Notes under the pieces: generated by a model | Told to the model about the DNA's origin: nothing | Databases searched by the model: none | The model's input: only the letters and a program-made list of their open reading frames with translations | Program-made: the position numbers and the translations under genes | NCBI RefSeq assembly: GCF_009687885.1 | Contig: NZ_BLAF01000022.1 | Span: forward strand, 1 to 64,000 | Length of the DNA stretch: 64,000 bases | From: Acrocarpospora pleiomorpha | Lineage (GTDB): Bacteria > Actinomycetota > Actinomycetes > Streptosporangiales > Streptosporangiaceae | Direction of reading: 5' to 3' | Shown here: positions 53,238 to 61,020 of the stretch, piece by piece | How the letters are laid out: every line of letters begins with the position of its first letter | Numbering within the stretch: position 1 is the first letter of the stretch

Positions 53238-54107
53238 GTGCCGACCATCGCCATCACCGGAGCATCCGGTCACCTCGGCCGCCTAGTCGCCGAGCTGCTG
53301 CTCGACAAGGGGGAACAGCCTGTCCTGCTCAGCCGCGATCCGGCCGCCCTCGGCGAGTTCGCGCAGCGCGGCGCCGACGTCCGGCACGGGGATTTCAGCG
53401 ACCCGACCGGCCTGCGGTCCGCGCTGGCCGGCGTCGATCGCCTGCTGCTGATCTCGACCGACGTCATCGGGCCGCAGCGCATCGGGCTGCAGACCCAAGC
53501 CGTCGAAGCGGCCCGAGCCGCGGGCGTCGGGCATGTCATCTACACCTCGCTGCCGAGCCCGGACCCGGACAACCCGGCCGCCGTCGCCGTCGACCACCGG
53601 GCCACCGAGACCGCGCTACGCGACAGCGGGCTGACGTGGACGTTCCTGCGCAACAACATCTACGCCGAATACCAGATTCCGACGGCCGCGCAAGCGGTGG
53701 CCGCCGGCCAACTGGTGTCCAACAGTGGCGCGGGCGCCACCGCCTACGTCTCCCGCGAGGACTGCGCGGCCGCCGCCGCAGCGGTGCTGTCATCCGGAGG
53801 GCACGAGAACGCCGTCTACGACATCACCGGCCCGGAGGCGATCGACGCCGCAGCGCTCGCCGCGCTGGCAGCCGAGATCAGCGGCCGCCCGGTCGAGGTG
53901 GTCCATGTCGATGACGAGGGTTTTGTTCAGGGCCTGGCCGCAGCCGGGCTGCCGGTCGAGGTCGCGCAGATGATCGCCTCGTTCGGCGCCTCGGCCCGCG
54001 GCGGCTGGGCGGAACGCGTGTCGACCGCGGTCCGCGACCTCACCGGCCGCGAGCCCAAGTCGCTGCGCGACGTGCTGGCGGACAATCGGGCCGCGCTGGT
54101 CGGTTGA
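53238..54107 (+). CDS. NmrA-like NAD(P)-binding protein (quinone oxidoreductase 2-like SDR)
   Basis: A 289-residue atypical short-chain dehydrogenase with TIAITGASGHLGRLVAELLLDKG (GxxGxxG) and VRHGDFSDPTGLRSALAGVDRLLLIS. The pattern matches QorB-like NADPH quinone oxidoreductases. GTG 53238 is preferred because it lies 5 nt after GGAGGG; ATG 53223 would add five residues but has a poor site. Transcription is divergent from an Rrf2 regulator with a 74-bp gap. A tandem repeat array follows its stop. Confidence 0.9.
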   Translation: MPTIAITGASGHLGRLVAELLLDKGEQPVLLSRDPAALGEFAQRGADVRHGDFSDPTGLRSALAGVDRLLLISTDVIGPQRIGLQTQAVEAARAAGVGHVIYTSLPSPDPDNPAAVAVDHRATETALRDSGLTWTFLRNNIYAEYQIPTAAQAVAAGQLVSNSGAGATAYVSREDCAAAAAAVLSSGGHENAVYDITGPEAIDAAALAALAAEISGRPVEVVHVDDEGFVQGLAAAGLPVEVAQMIASFGASARGGWAERVSTAVRDLTGREPKSLRDVLADNRAALVG

Positions 54108-54110
54108 CCA

Positions 54111-54402
54111 GCTCTGACGCACCATCCTGAGGCCCGCGACCCCCCAGGCTGACGTGACAACTGAGCTGATTGTGAGCAATCGGCTGACCGGCTTTGACAT
54201 GCCATCCTGGGGCCCGCGCCCCGCCCCCCAGGCCGACGTGACAACTGAGCTGACTGTGGGCAATCGGCTGACCGGCTTTGACATGCCATCCTGGGGCCCG
54301 CGCCCCGCCCCCCAGGCCGACGTGACAACTGAGCTGACTGTGGGCAATCGGCTGACCGGTTCTGACGCACCATCCTGGGGCCCGCGAACCGGGCCCCAGG
54401 CC
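54111..54402. repeat. 84-bp tandem repeat array with internal hairpins
   Basis: Two identical 84-bp units (54191-54274 and 54275-54358) are preceded by a diverged 80-bp unit (54111-54190) and followed by a partial unit (54359-54402). Each unit holds a G/C-rich inverted repeat (CCTGGGG ... CCCCCAGG) and the block GTGACAACTGAGCTGA. A further diverged copy of the latter block appears at about 54491-54526. The array starts 4 bp after the stop of the NmrA-like gene. The first unit has a 4-bp deletion that breaks any reading frame. Confidence 0.9.
54374..54400. terminator. 11-bp perfect hairpin at the end of the repeat array
   Basis: CCTGGGGCCCG (54374-54384) pairs perfectly with CGGGCCCCAGG (54390-54400) around CGAAC. 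It is the most stable hairpin of the array and a likely terminator for the NmrA-like gene. Confidence 0.65.
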
Positions 54403-54528
54403 AGTGGGCGTTAGTCGGGCCAGGTCAGGGTGAAGTCGATGACGTCGCCGACGATGGGGCCGCTGAGTGGAGGCCCGTGCAGGGGACGACATGACAGCTG
54501 AGCGATTGTGGGCCATCACCCTGATTGG

Positions 54529-54557
54529 CCCCGGCCTACCCCGCCGGTAGGCCGGGG
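54529..54557. terminator. 11-bp perfect hairpin upstream of the VOC gene
   Basis: CCCCGGCCTAC (54529-54539) pairs perfectly with GTAGGCCGGGG (54547-54557) around a 7-nt loop. It lies 84 bp before the VOC protein start, directly after the diverged repeat block, and may insulate that gene from upstream transcription. Confidence 0.6.
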
Positions 54558-54640
54558 CGAGAGCGGAGCTGACACAACCCAGGTGCCGCGTACTCTTGTG
54601 GTGGCGCACAAGTGCGCCTGAGGCGCGAGGGGGTTGCGGG

Positions 54641-55519
54641 ATGCGGACTCTCGGATATGTCGGCGCGCAGTCCGCGGCGGCGGCGGACTGGCTGGATTTC
54701 GGGCCGAGAGTCTTCGGCTTCGAGGCGCACCGGCATGCGGACGGCACGGTCCGGGTGCGCTGGTGCGATCGGGCTTACCGGCTGGCGGTGCATCCCCAGG
54801 GGCCGGACCGGCTGCTCTACCTCGGCTGGGATCTGGGCGACGAGGCCGCGCTCGAGGCGGCGGCGAAGCGGGTGGCGGGCGCGGGGTTCGTGGTGGAGCC
54901 GGGCGGTGCGCGGCTGGCGGCCGAGCGTTCGGTGCGCCGGATCGTCTCCTTCACCGACCCCTTCGGCCTGCGGCACGAGCTGTTCGTCGGTCAGGAGGAG
55001 AAGCCGGGCTCCTACCGGGGCCAGCGTCCCAGCTCGCGGGCGGTCACCGGCGATCTCGGGCTGGGCTTCGTGGCGCTGCGGGTGCCCGACCTGCAGCGCG
55101 GGCTGGATTTCTACCGCGACGTGATGGGCATGCGGGTCTCCGACGCGATCAACCTGGGCGGGCCGTACGGGGAGATGTGGTTTCTGCGCTGCAACCTCCG
55201 CCACCACAGCATCGCGCTTCTTGAGGGCGGCGACGAGCTCCGGCTGGAGCACCTGATGGTCGAGGCGGCCACGCTGGAGGAGGTGGAGATCGCCTGGGAC
55301 CTGGCGGAGCGGGAGATGGACGCCTTCGTCAGTCCGGGGCGCCGGCTGTCGGACAACATGTTCCTGTTCCGGGTGCGTACCTCGACCGGCTTCGACGTCT
55401 GTTATGGCTGGGGCGCGAGCCAGGTCGACGACGAGAACTGGATTCCCCGCTACATCGACTCCTCCCGGGTGGGCGGGATCGTCTACTCCGCGGCGGCCGT
55501 GGTCACCGCGCCTCGCTGA
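54641..55519 (+). CDS. Extradiol-dioxygenase-like VOC protein with lost metal ligands
   Basis: A 292-residue two-domain vicinal oxygen chelate protein that aligns over its full length with BphC-type extradiol dioxygenases (IVSFTDPFGLRHELFVG, LGLGFVALRVPDLQRGLDFYRDVMG, CNLRHHSIALL, GFDVCYGWGASQVDDENW). The first iron His of the family is Phe143 here, the ligand Glu is Cys254 and a catalytic His is Asn239; only His204 and His188/189 remain. Ring-cleaving activity in the usual way is therefore unlikely. ATG 54641 is chosen by homology. It converges with the PucR gene, 3 bp between stops. Confidence 0.85.
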   Translation: MRTLGYVGAQSAAAADWLDFGPRVFGFEAHRHADGTVRVRWCDRAYRLAVHPQGPDRLLYLGWDLGDEAALEAAAKRVAGAGFVVEPGGARLAAERSVRRIVSFTDPFGLRHELFVGQEEKPGSYRGQRPSSRAVTGDLGLGFVALRVPDLQRGLDFYRDVMGMRVSDAINLGGPYGEMWFLRCNLRHHSIALLEGGDELRLEHLMVEAATLEEVEIAWDLAEREMDAFVSPGRRLSDNMFLFRVRTSTGFDVCYGWGASQVDDENWIPRYIDSSRVGGIVYSAAAVVTAPR

Positions 55520-55522
55520 CGG

Positions 55523-56860
55523 TCACAGCCCGGCCTCGCCGAGCGCCTCCAGGATCTCCAGGGCGACCTGGGCGGCCAGCCGGTCCCGGTAGTTGTCCAG
55601 GTCCAGGCCGGTGATCTCCTCCACCCGGCGGACCCGGTAGGTGACCGTGTTGGGATGCACGTGCAGCCGCTCCCCGGCCCGCCGCGGGCTGCTGTTCTCC
55701 TGGAAGTACGACTTGAGCGTCGTGACGTACTTGACGTGATGTTCCTGCTCGTGCCGGAGCACCGCGCCAAGAATGTCGGTGGCGAACTCGCGCAGTGCCT
55801 CCGGGTCGGGCACCTGGAGCAGCAGGCGGCTGATGCCGAGGCTGTCGAACGCGACCACCGCGCCGCGCCGGCCCAGCCGCCGGACCGCCTCGTTGGTGCG
55901 CCGCGCCTCCTCGTAGGAGCGGGCGATGTGCGCGGGCTCCCGGAACGCGCCGCCGATGCCGATGGAGACGCCGACGTCGGGGAAGAGCGCGCCGAGCCGC
56001 TGCACGCACAGCGCGCCGAGCTGGTCGGCGCGGATGCCGGTGGCGGGCGTGGCCGGCTCGCTCAGCACGATGATCACCTCCCGGGCCCGGACGGCGGTGA
56101 TCGCGTCCGGCGACTGGGCGACGAACAGGCGCGCGGTGGCCCCGGCCGCGCGCTCGGCGACCAGCCTGCTGCGCTCGCTGTCGCCCGGCGGCGCCTCGAT
56201 GACGACCGACAGCACGCGGTGGTCCCGCTCGCCGTCGAAGCCGAGGTGATGAGCCCAGCGCACCACCTCGTCGTGGTCCCGTCCCGAGCCGGACAGCAGG
56301 CCCTCGATGAGGTCGTCGCGCACCTGGCTGCCCGCCGAGGAGATGACCCGCTCGCGGGCCAGGATGACGCCGCAGATGGTCGCGGCGTGCTCGGCGATCA
56401 GCAGGTGGATGTCCTCGCCCTGCTCGGGCGCGTCCGCGACCAGCGATACGAGGTAGGCCGGGACGGTGTCGGCGACCAGGATGGGCGCGACGATCCTGGC
56501 CCTGCCCCGGGTGGGGTCGGGCAGGCGCATGGCGCGCCGGGTCTTGCCGGCCATCGCCAGCAGGTGCGCGAGCCGGGGGTGGATCAGGTGGTCGTGCACG
56601 TACTGCACGGAGTTCTCGTAGCTCTCGCCGGGTGAGGCCGCGGCGAGGATGCCCATCTTCTGGCTGATGACCGCGACGGTCACCTCGGTCCTGCGGGCGA
56701 TGAGCTGGGCCACGGTGCCGATGTCGGCGTCCTGCAGCGCCAGTCCTGACAGGTGCCGGTAGATCTCCACCAGGTCGCGGAGCGTGCGGTTCTCCTGGTT
56801 GATCTCGGTGAATCCGCTGGTGACGGGGGACAGGCCGGCGGAGGTCGACGGTTCGGCCAT
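55523..56860 (-). CDS. PucR-family transcriptional regulator
   Basis: A 445-residue regulator with an N-terminal ligand-sensing region (GAF/PAS-like, residues 25-175), a central GGDEF-like domain (FPDVGVSIGIGGAFREPAHIARSYEEARRT) and a C-terminal PucR HTH (LKSYFQENSSPRRAGERLHVHPNTVTYRVRRVEEITGLDL). PucR-type proteins activate purine, polyamine or other nitrogen-compound catabolic genes. It is divergent from the dpp transporter/CoA-transferase/amidohydrolase operon, its likely target. Confidence 0.93.
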   Translation of the reverse strand: MAEPSTSAGLSPVTSGFTEINQENRTLRDLVEIYRHLSGLALQDADIGTVAQLIARRTEVTVAVISQKMGILAAASPGESYENSVQYVHDHLIHPRLAHLLAMAGKTRRAMRLPDPTRGRARIVAPILVADTVPAYLVSLVADAPEQGEDIHLLIAEHAATICGVILARERVISSAGSQVRDDLIEGLLSGSGRDHDEVVRWAHHLGFDGERDHRVLSVVIEAPPGDSERSRLVAERAAGATARLFVAQSPDAITAVRAREVIIVLSEPATPATGIRADQLGALCVQRLGALFPDVGVSIGIGGAFREPAHIARSYEEARRTNEAVRRLGRRGAVVAFDSLGISRLLLQVPDPEALREFATDILGAVLRHEQEHHVKYVTTLKSYFQENSSPRRAGERLHVHPNTVTYRVRRVEEITGLDLDNYRDRLAAQVALEILEALGEAGL

Positions 56861-57118
56861 GTGCGCATCCTAGGGCGAAAGGGGCAAGTTACCATGTGCT
56901 CGGAACCAGAGAAAAGCCGATCATCCTGTGCTGGAGCCCAACGTACTGGCTCCCGTGGTCGGCTATACGTGGGTCACCCGCCTCCCGTCGCCGACGACCG
57001 GCTCCCGTGATGTCGCCCCGGGCTATCTGTAACAGTCCCGACTCCGAGGATTTACGCGGCGGTATCCCCTTGACGCGAACTTACCCGCAGGGCAGCATGG
57101 CGTAACAAATATCAAACG

Positions 57119-57141
57119 TTTTGTCCAATTATCGGACAAAA
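57119..57141. promoter_or_regulatory. Palindromic operator candidate in the pucR-dpp spacer
   Basis: TTTTGTCC (57119-57126) and GGACAAAA (57134-57141) form a perfect 8-bp inverted repeat with a 7-bp AT-rich spacer. It lies about 52 bp upstream of the dppB start, within the 333-bp divergent region (56861-57193), which otherwise has no gene. PucR is the nearest regulator and a plausible binder; this is not shown by the sequence. Confidence 0.6.
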
Positions 57142-57193
57142 TGCGGGCTGGCGGAGTGGGCTGCCGCCGGCCCGACGCTCAACGGAGGTGACG

Positions 57194-58141
57194 ATGAGCA
57201 CTCGCATGATCATCCGTCGGCTCGGTGGCGGTCTGCTGGTCCTGTGGCTGGTGTCCATCCTCACCTTCCTGCTGGTCCACCTCATTCCGGGCGACCCGGC
57301 CGAGGTGATCGCGGGCGAGAACGCCACCGCCGCCGACGTGGAGCGCATCCGCACCCAGCTGGGGCTGGACCGGCCCGTGCTCGCGCAGTACGTCACCTGG
57401 CTGTCCGGCGTGCTCCGCGGTGACCTCGGCAAATCGCTGTTCACCGACAAGTCGGTGGTCACCTCGATCGCGGAGGTGGCTCCGCCGACCCTGGTCATCA
57501 CCGTCATGGCGATCGTCCTCGCGGTGCTGGTCGGGGTGTCGGCCGGCATCGTCGCGGGCCTGACCCAGGGCGGCCGGCTGGACCGGCTCGTCTCCACCCT
57601 GGCCACCCTGGGCATCGCGATGCCGAGCTTCTGGCTGGGGCTGGTGCTGGTCTCGATCTTCTCGCTCACCAACACCTGGCTCCCGGCCACCGGCTACGCG
57701 GACCTGGGGGAGGGCTTTGGCACCTGGCTGTCGCACGTGATCCTCCCCTCCACCGCGCTAGGTCTGGCGACGGCCGCGGAGCTGGCCAGACACACCCGCG
57801 GCTGCGTGGCCGACGTGCTCACCCGGCCGTACGTGCGAACCGCGCGGGCCAGGGGCGCGTCCGGCGGCTGGCTGGTCCGGCGGCACATCCTGCGCAACGC
57901 CGCCATCCCGGTGGTGACCGTGCTGGGCCTGCAGGCGGGGCGGCTGCTCGGCGGCGCGATCGTGATCGAGGCCGTGTTCGGCATCTCCGGCCTCGGCACC
58001 CTGGCCGTCAACGCGGTGCTGCAGCGCAACTACCCGGTGATCCAGGGATACGTGCTGCTCTGCGCCGTCGTCGTCGTCCTGATGAACCTCATCGTGGATC
58101 TGGCCTACGGCTGGATCAATCCGAAGGTGCGCACCGCATGA
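57194..58141 (+). CDS. Oligopeptide-type ABC permease (DppB-like)
   Basis: A 315-residue permease with the DppB/OppB opening (IIRRLGGGLLVLWLVSILTFLLVHLIPGDPA), about six membrane helices and the EAA-loop region (RTARARGASGGWLVRRHILRNAAIPVVT). ATG 57194 is preferred, 5 nt after GGAGG; a GTG at 57188 overlaps that site. It is the first gene of an operon whose next four genes each overlap by 4-8 bp. No solute-binding protein gene precedes it. Confidence 0.92.
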   Translation: MSTRMIIRRLGGGLLVLWLVSILTFLLVHLIPGDPAEVIAGENATAADVERIRTQLGLDRPVLAQYVTWLSGVLRGDLGKSLFTDKSVVTSIAEVAPPTLVITVMAIVLAVLVGVSAGIVAGLTQGGRLDRLVSTLATLGIAMPSFWLGLVLVSIFSLTNTWLPATGYADLGEGFGTWLSHVILPSTALGLATAAELARHTRGCVADVLTRPYVRTARARGASGGWLVRRHILRNAAIPVVTVLGLQAGRLLGGAIVIEAVFGISGLGTLAVNAVLQRNYPVIQGYVLLCAVVVVLMNLIVDLAYGWINPKVRTA

Positions 58142-59010
58142 CAACCGCCACCATAAGCCCAGCAACGAGAACCTCACCGCGCAGCCGGGTCGTCAAGAAC
58201 GTCCTGCGCCGCCCGTCCGCCGCGACCGCCGCCGGTTTCCTGGTCGTCCTGGTCCTGTTCGCCGTCGCCGGTCCGCTCATCTCCCCGCACGACCCGGACG
58301 CGCAGGACCTGGGCAACCGGTTCGCCGAACTGAGCGGGACCCACCTGCTGGGCACCGACGAGTTCGGCCGGGACGTGGCCAGCAGGATCATCCAGGCGAG
58401 CCGGATCGCCCTGGTCGCCCCGCTCATCTCGGTGGGGGTGGCGCTGCTCATCGGCCTGCCGTTCGGCCTGTGGGCCGGGCTGCGCCGGGGCGTCGTGGAC
58501 GCCGTCGCCGGGCGGCTGGCCGACACCGTCCTCAGCCTGCCCGCCATGGTCGGCGCGCTGGCCATCCTGGCCGTGCTCGGGCCCGGCCTGGTCAACGCCA
58601 TGGTGGCGATCGGCATCATCTTCGCGCCCGGCCTGTTCCGGGTGGTGCGCGGCGCCACCCTGGCGGTGGCCGAGGAGACCTTCGTGCACTCGGCGGTGGC
58701 GATCGGCTCGCCCACCCGGCGAACCCTGTGGGTGCACATCCTGCCCAACATCGCCGCCCCGCTGCTGGTCCAGGTGACCATCCTGATGGGCGTGGCGCTG
58801 CTGGCCGAAGCCAGCCTGAGCTTCATCGGGCTCGGCGTGCAGCCGCCCGACGCCAGCTGGGGATCGATGCTGAAGGCCGCCTACACCAATCAGTTCGACG
58901 CGCCCTACTCGGTCGTGCCGCCCGGGATCGCGATGGTCCTGACCGTGCTGGCCTTCAACACCATCGGTGACGCGATCCGCGACGCGGTCGGACTGAGGAG
59001 AGGCATATGA
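58138..59010 (+). CDS. Oligopeptide-type ABC permease (DppC-like)
   Basis: A 290-residue permease with the DppC N-terminal segment (SAATAAGFLVVLVLFAVAGPLISPHDP), the LLGTDEFGRDVASRII block and the EAA loop (VHSAVAIGSPTRRTLWVHILPNIAAPLLV), about six helices in all. It overlaps both neighbours by 4 bp. It forms the translocation pore with the DppB-like subunit. Confidence 0.93.
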   Translation: MTTATISPATRTSPRSRVVKNVLRRPSAATAAGFLVVLVLFAVAGPLISPHDPDAQDLGNRFAELSGTHLLGTDEFGRDVASRIIQASRIALVAPLISVGVALLIGLPFGLWAGLRRGVVDAVAGRLADTVLSLPAMVGALAILAVLGPGLVNAMVAIGIIFAPGLFRVVRGATLAVAEETFVHSAVAIGSPTRRTLWVHILPNIAAPLLVQVTILMGVALLAEASLSFIGLGVQPPDASWGSMLKAAYTNQFDAPYSVVPPGIAMVLTVLAFNTIGDAIRDAVGLRRGI

Positions 59011-59996
59011 CGCTGCTGTCGGTGGAAGGGCTCACCATCGACCTGCCCGGCCGCCAGCCCGGCCTGGTGGAGGATGTCAGCTTCCAGGTGAGCAAGGGCC
59101 GCTGCACCGCGCTGATCGGCGAGTCCGGCTGCGGCAAGACGCTGACCTCGATGTCCATCCTCGGCCTGCTGCCCGCCGCCGTCCGGGTCACGGCCGGTGC
59201 TGTCTGGTTCGACGGGGTCGACCTGCTCTCGTGCACGCCCCGGCAGCTGCGCCGGATCCGCGGCGGGCCGGTCGGCATGGTCTTCCAGGAGCCGATGAGC
59301 AGCCTCAACCCGACCATGACGGTCGGCGACCAGATCGCCGAGGCGCGGCGGCTGCACCTGGGCGAGCGGCGCGGGGTGGCCCTGGCGCGGGCGCGCGATC
59401 TCCTGGAGCGGGTCGGCATCCCGAACGCCGCCAGGAGGATCGGTGCCTACCCGCACGAGATGAGCGGCGGCATGCAGCAGCGGGTCATGATCGCGGCGGC
59501 CATCGCCTGCGAGCCGCGGCTGGTCATCGCCGACGAGCCGACCACCGCGCTGGACGTCACCATCCAGGCCGAGATCCTGGCCCTCCTGCGCGACCTGCAA
59601 CGCGATCTGGACCTGGCCGTCCTGCTGGTCACCCACGACCTCGGCGTGGTCGCCGACTTCTGCGACGAGGTGGTCGTCATGTACGCCGGTCACATCGCCG
59701 AGCGCACCACCGTGGACCGGCTGTTCTACGACCCGGGGCACCCGTACTCCAGCGCCCTGCTGGCCGCCGTGCCGCAGTCGGGCCAGGCCAGGTCGCGGCT
59801 GACGGTGATCCCGGGGCGGGTGCCGTCCGCCGGCGGGTTCCCGGCCGGATGCCGGTTCGAGCCGCGCTGCGCGCACGCGGTGGAGCCCCACTGCCGGGAG
59901 CCCCAGCCCGACGCCCCGCTGGGCGAAGGACACCGCACCCGATGTGGCCGCGTCGCCTCCGGCGACCTGACGCTCAAGGGAGCCGTCCGTGGCTGA
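59007..59996 (+). CDS. Oligopeptide-type ABC ATPase (DppD-like)
   Basis: A 329-residue ATPase with Walker A GESGCGKT, signature [14 protein letters not shown], Walker [13 protein letters not shown] and the C-terminal oligopeptide-transporter extension ([15 protein letters not shown]-type block with paired Cys). It overlaps dppC by 4 bp and dppF by 8 bp. It energises import together with the DppF-like subunit. Confidence 0.94.
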   Translation: MTLLSVEGLTIDLPGRQPGLVEDVSFQVSKGRCTALIGESGCGKTLTSMSILGLLPAAVRVTAGAVWFDGVDLLSCTPRQLRRIRGGPVGMVFQEPMSSLNPTMTVGDQIAEARRLHLGERRGVALARARDLLERVGIPNAARRIGAYPHEMSGGMQQRVMIAAAIACEPRLVIADEPTTALDVTIQAEILALLRDLQRDLDLAVLLVTHDLGVVADFCDEVVVMYAGHIAERTTVDRLFYDPGHPYSSALLAAVPQSGQARSRLTVIPGRVPSAGGFPAGCRFEPRCAHAVEPHCREPQPDAPLGEGHRTRCGRVASGDLTLKGAVRG

Positions 59997-61020
59997 GGAT
60001 CGGGTGGTCCTGCGGGTTCAGGGCCTGAGCAAGTCGTTCCCGATGCGCCGGGGCGCGTTCGGCCGGGCGGTGGAGAGCGTCCGCGCGGTGGACGGGGTGG
60101 ATCTGGAGGTGCGGGCCGGAACCACCGTCGGCATCGTCGGCGAGTCGGGTTCCGGCAAGACCACCGTGGGCCGGTTGATGGCCCGGCTGCTCACCCCCGA
60201 CCAGGGCACCGTCGAGGTGGAGGGCAAGGACGTCAGCCGGGCCAAGGGCCGCGAGCTGAAGCAGATGCGCGCCCGCCTCCAGGTCATCTTCCAGGACCCG
60301 TACGGCGCGCTCGACCCCACCAAGACCGTCGCCCACGCCGTCGCGGAACCGCTGCTGGTGCACGGCCGGATCCGCCGGGGGGAGATGCGCGAGCGGGCGG
60401 CCGCCCTGCTGGCCCGGGTGGCGCTCGACCCGGCGTTCGTGGACCGCTACCCGGACGAGCTGTCCGGCGGGCAGCGGCAGCGGGTCTGCATCGCCCGCGC
60501 GCTGGCCCTGTCGCCCAGCGTGCTGGTGGCCGACGAGCCGACCTCCGCGCTCGACCTGTCCACCCGGTCGGAGATCCTCAACCTGCTGCTGTCCATCCAG
60601 GAGGACACCGGCCAGGCGATGGTGCTGGTCTCGCATGACTTCGCCACCGTACGGCACCTGGCGCACCGGATCGCGGTGATGTATCTGGGCCGGATCGTCG
60701 AGGAGGGTCCAGCCGAGCAGATCGCGGACAGTCCACGGCACCCCTACACCAAGGCGTTGTTGTCGGCGGTGCCGCTGCCCGATCCGCGCGCGCAGCGGGC
60801 CCGCCGCAGGACGGTGCTCACGGGCGACCTGCCCGACCCGGCCAACCCGCCCTCGGGCTGCCGGTTCCACACCCGCTGCCCGGTGGCGCTGCCCGAGTGC
60901 GCCCGCCAGGACCCGCCGCTGCTCCAGATCGCCGCCGAGCACCGGGTGGCCTGCGTGCGCCACCGGCCAGGCGAGAAGCCGATGGATGAAGTGACGATCC
61001 CCCAGGAGACCATGCGATGA
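59989..61020 (+). CDS. Oligopeptide-type ABC ATPase (DppF-like)
   Basis: A 343-residue ATPase with Walker A GESGSGKTT, signature LSGGQRQRVCIARA, Walker B VLVADEPTSALD and the C-terminal Cys block SGCRFHTRCPVALPECA. It overlaps dppD at its start and the CoA-transferase gene by 4 bp at its end. That coupling shows transport and CoA activation of the substrate belong to one pathway. Confidence 0.94.
   Translation: MAEDRVVLRVQGLSKSFPMRRGAFGRAVESVRAVDGVDLEVRAGTTVGIVGESGSGKTTVGRLMARLLTPDQGTVEVEGKDVSRAKGRELKQMRARLQVIFQDPYGALDPTKTVAHAVAEPLLVHGRIRRGEMRERAAALLARVALDPAFVDRYPDELSGGQRQRVCIARALALSPSVLVADEPTSALDLSTRSEILNLLLSIQEDTGQAMVLVSHDFATVRHLAHRIAVMYLGRIVEEGPAEQIADSPRHPYTKALLSAVPLPDPRAQRARRRTVLTGDLPDPANPPSGCRFHTRCPVALPECARQDPPLLQIAAEHRVACVRHRPGEKPMDEVTIPQETMR

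Noticed and set aside
54154-54414. Open frame through the tandem repeats giving a 28-residue repeating peptide, like a multi-core RiPP precursor
   Set aside because: The 84-bp period keeps the frame automatically. There is no ribosome site, the first repeat has a 4-bp deletion that breaks the frame, and no RiPP enzyme is nearby.
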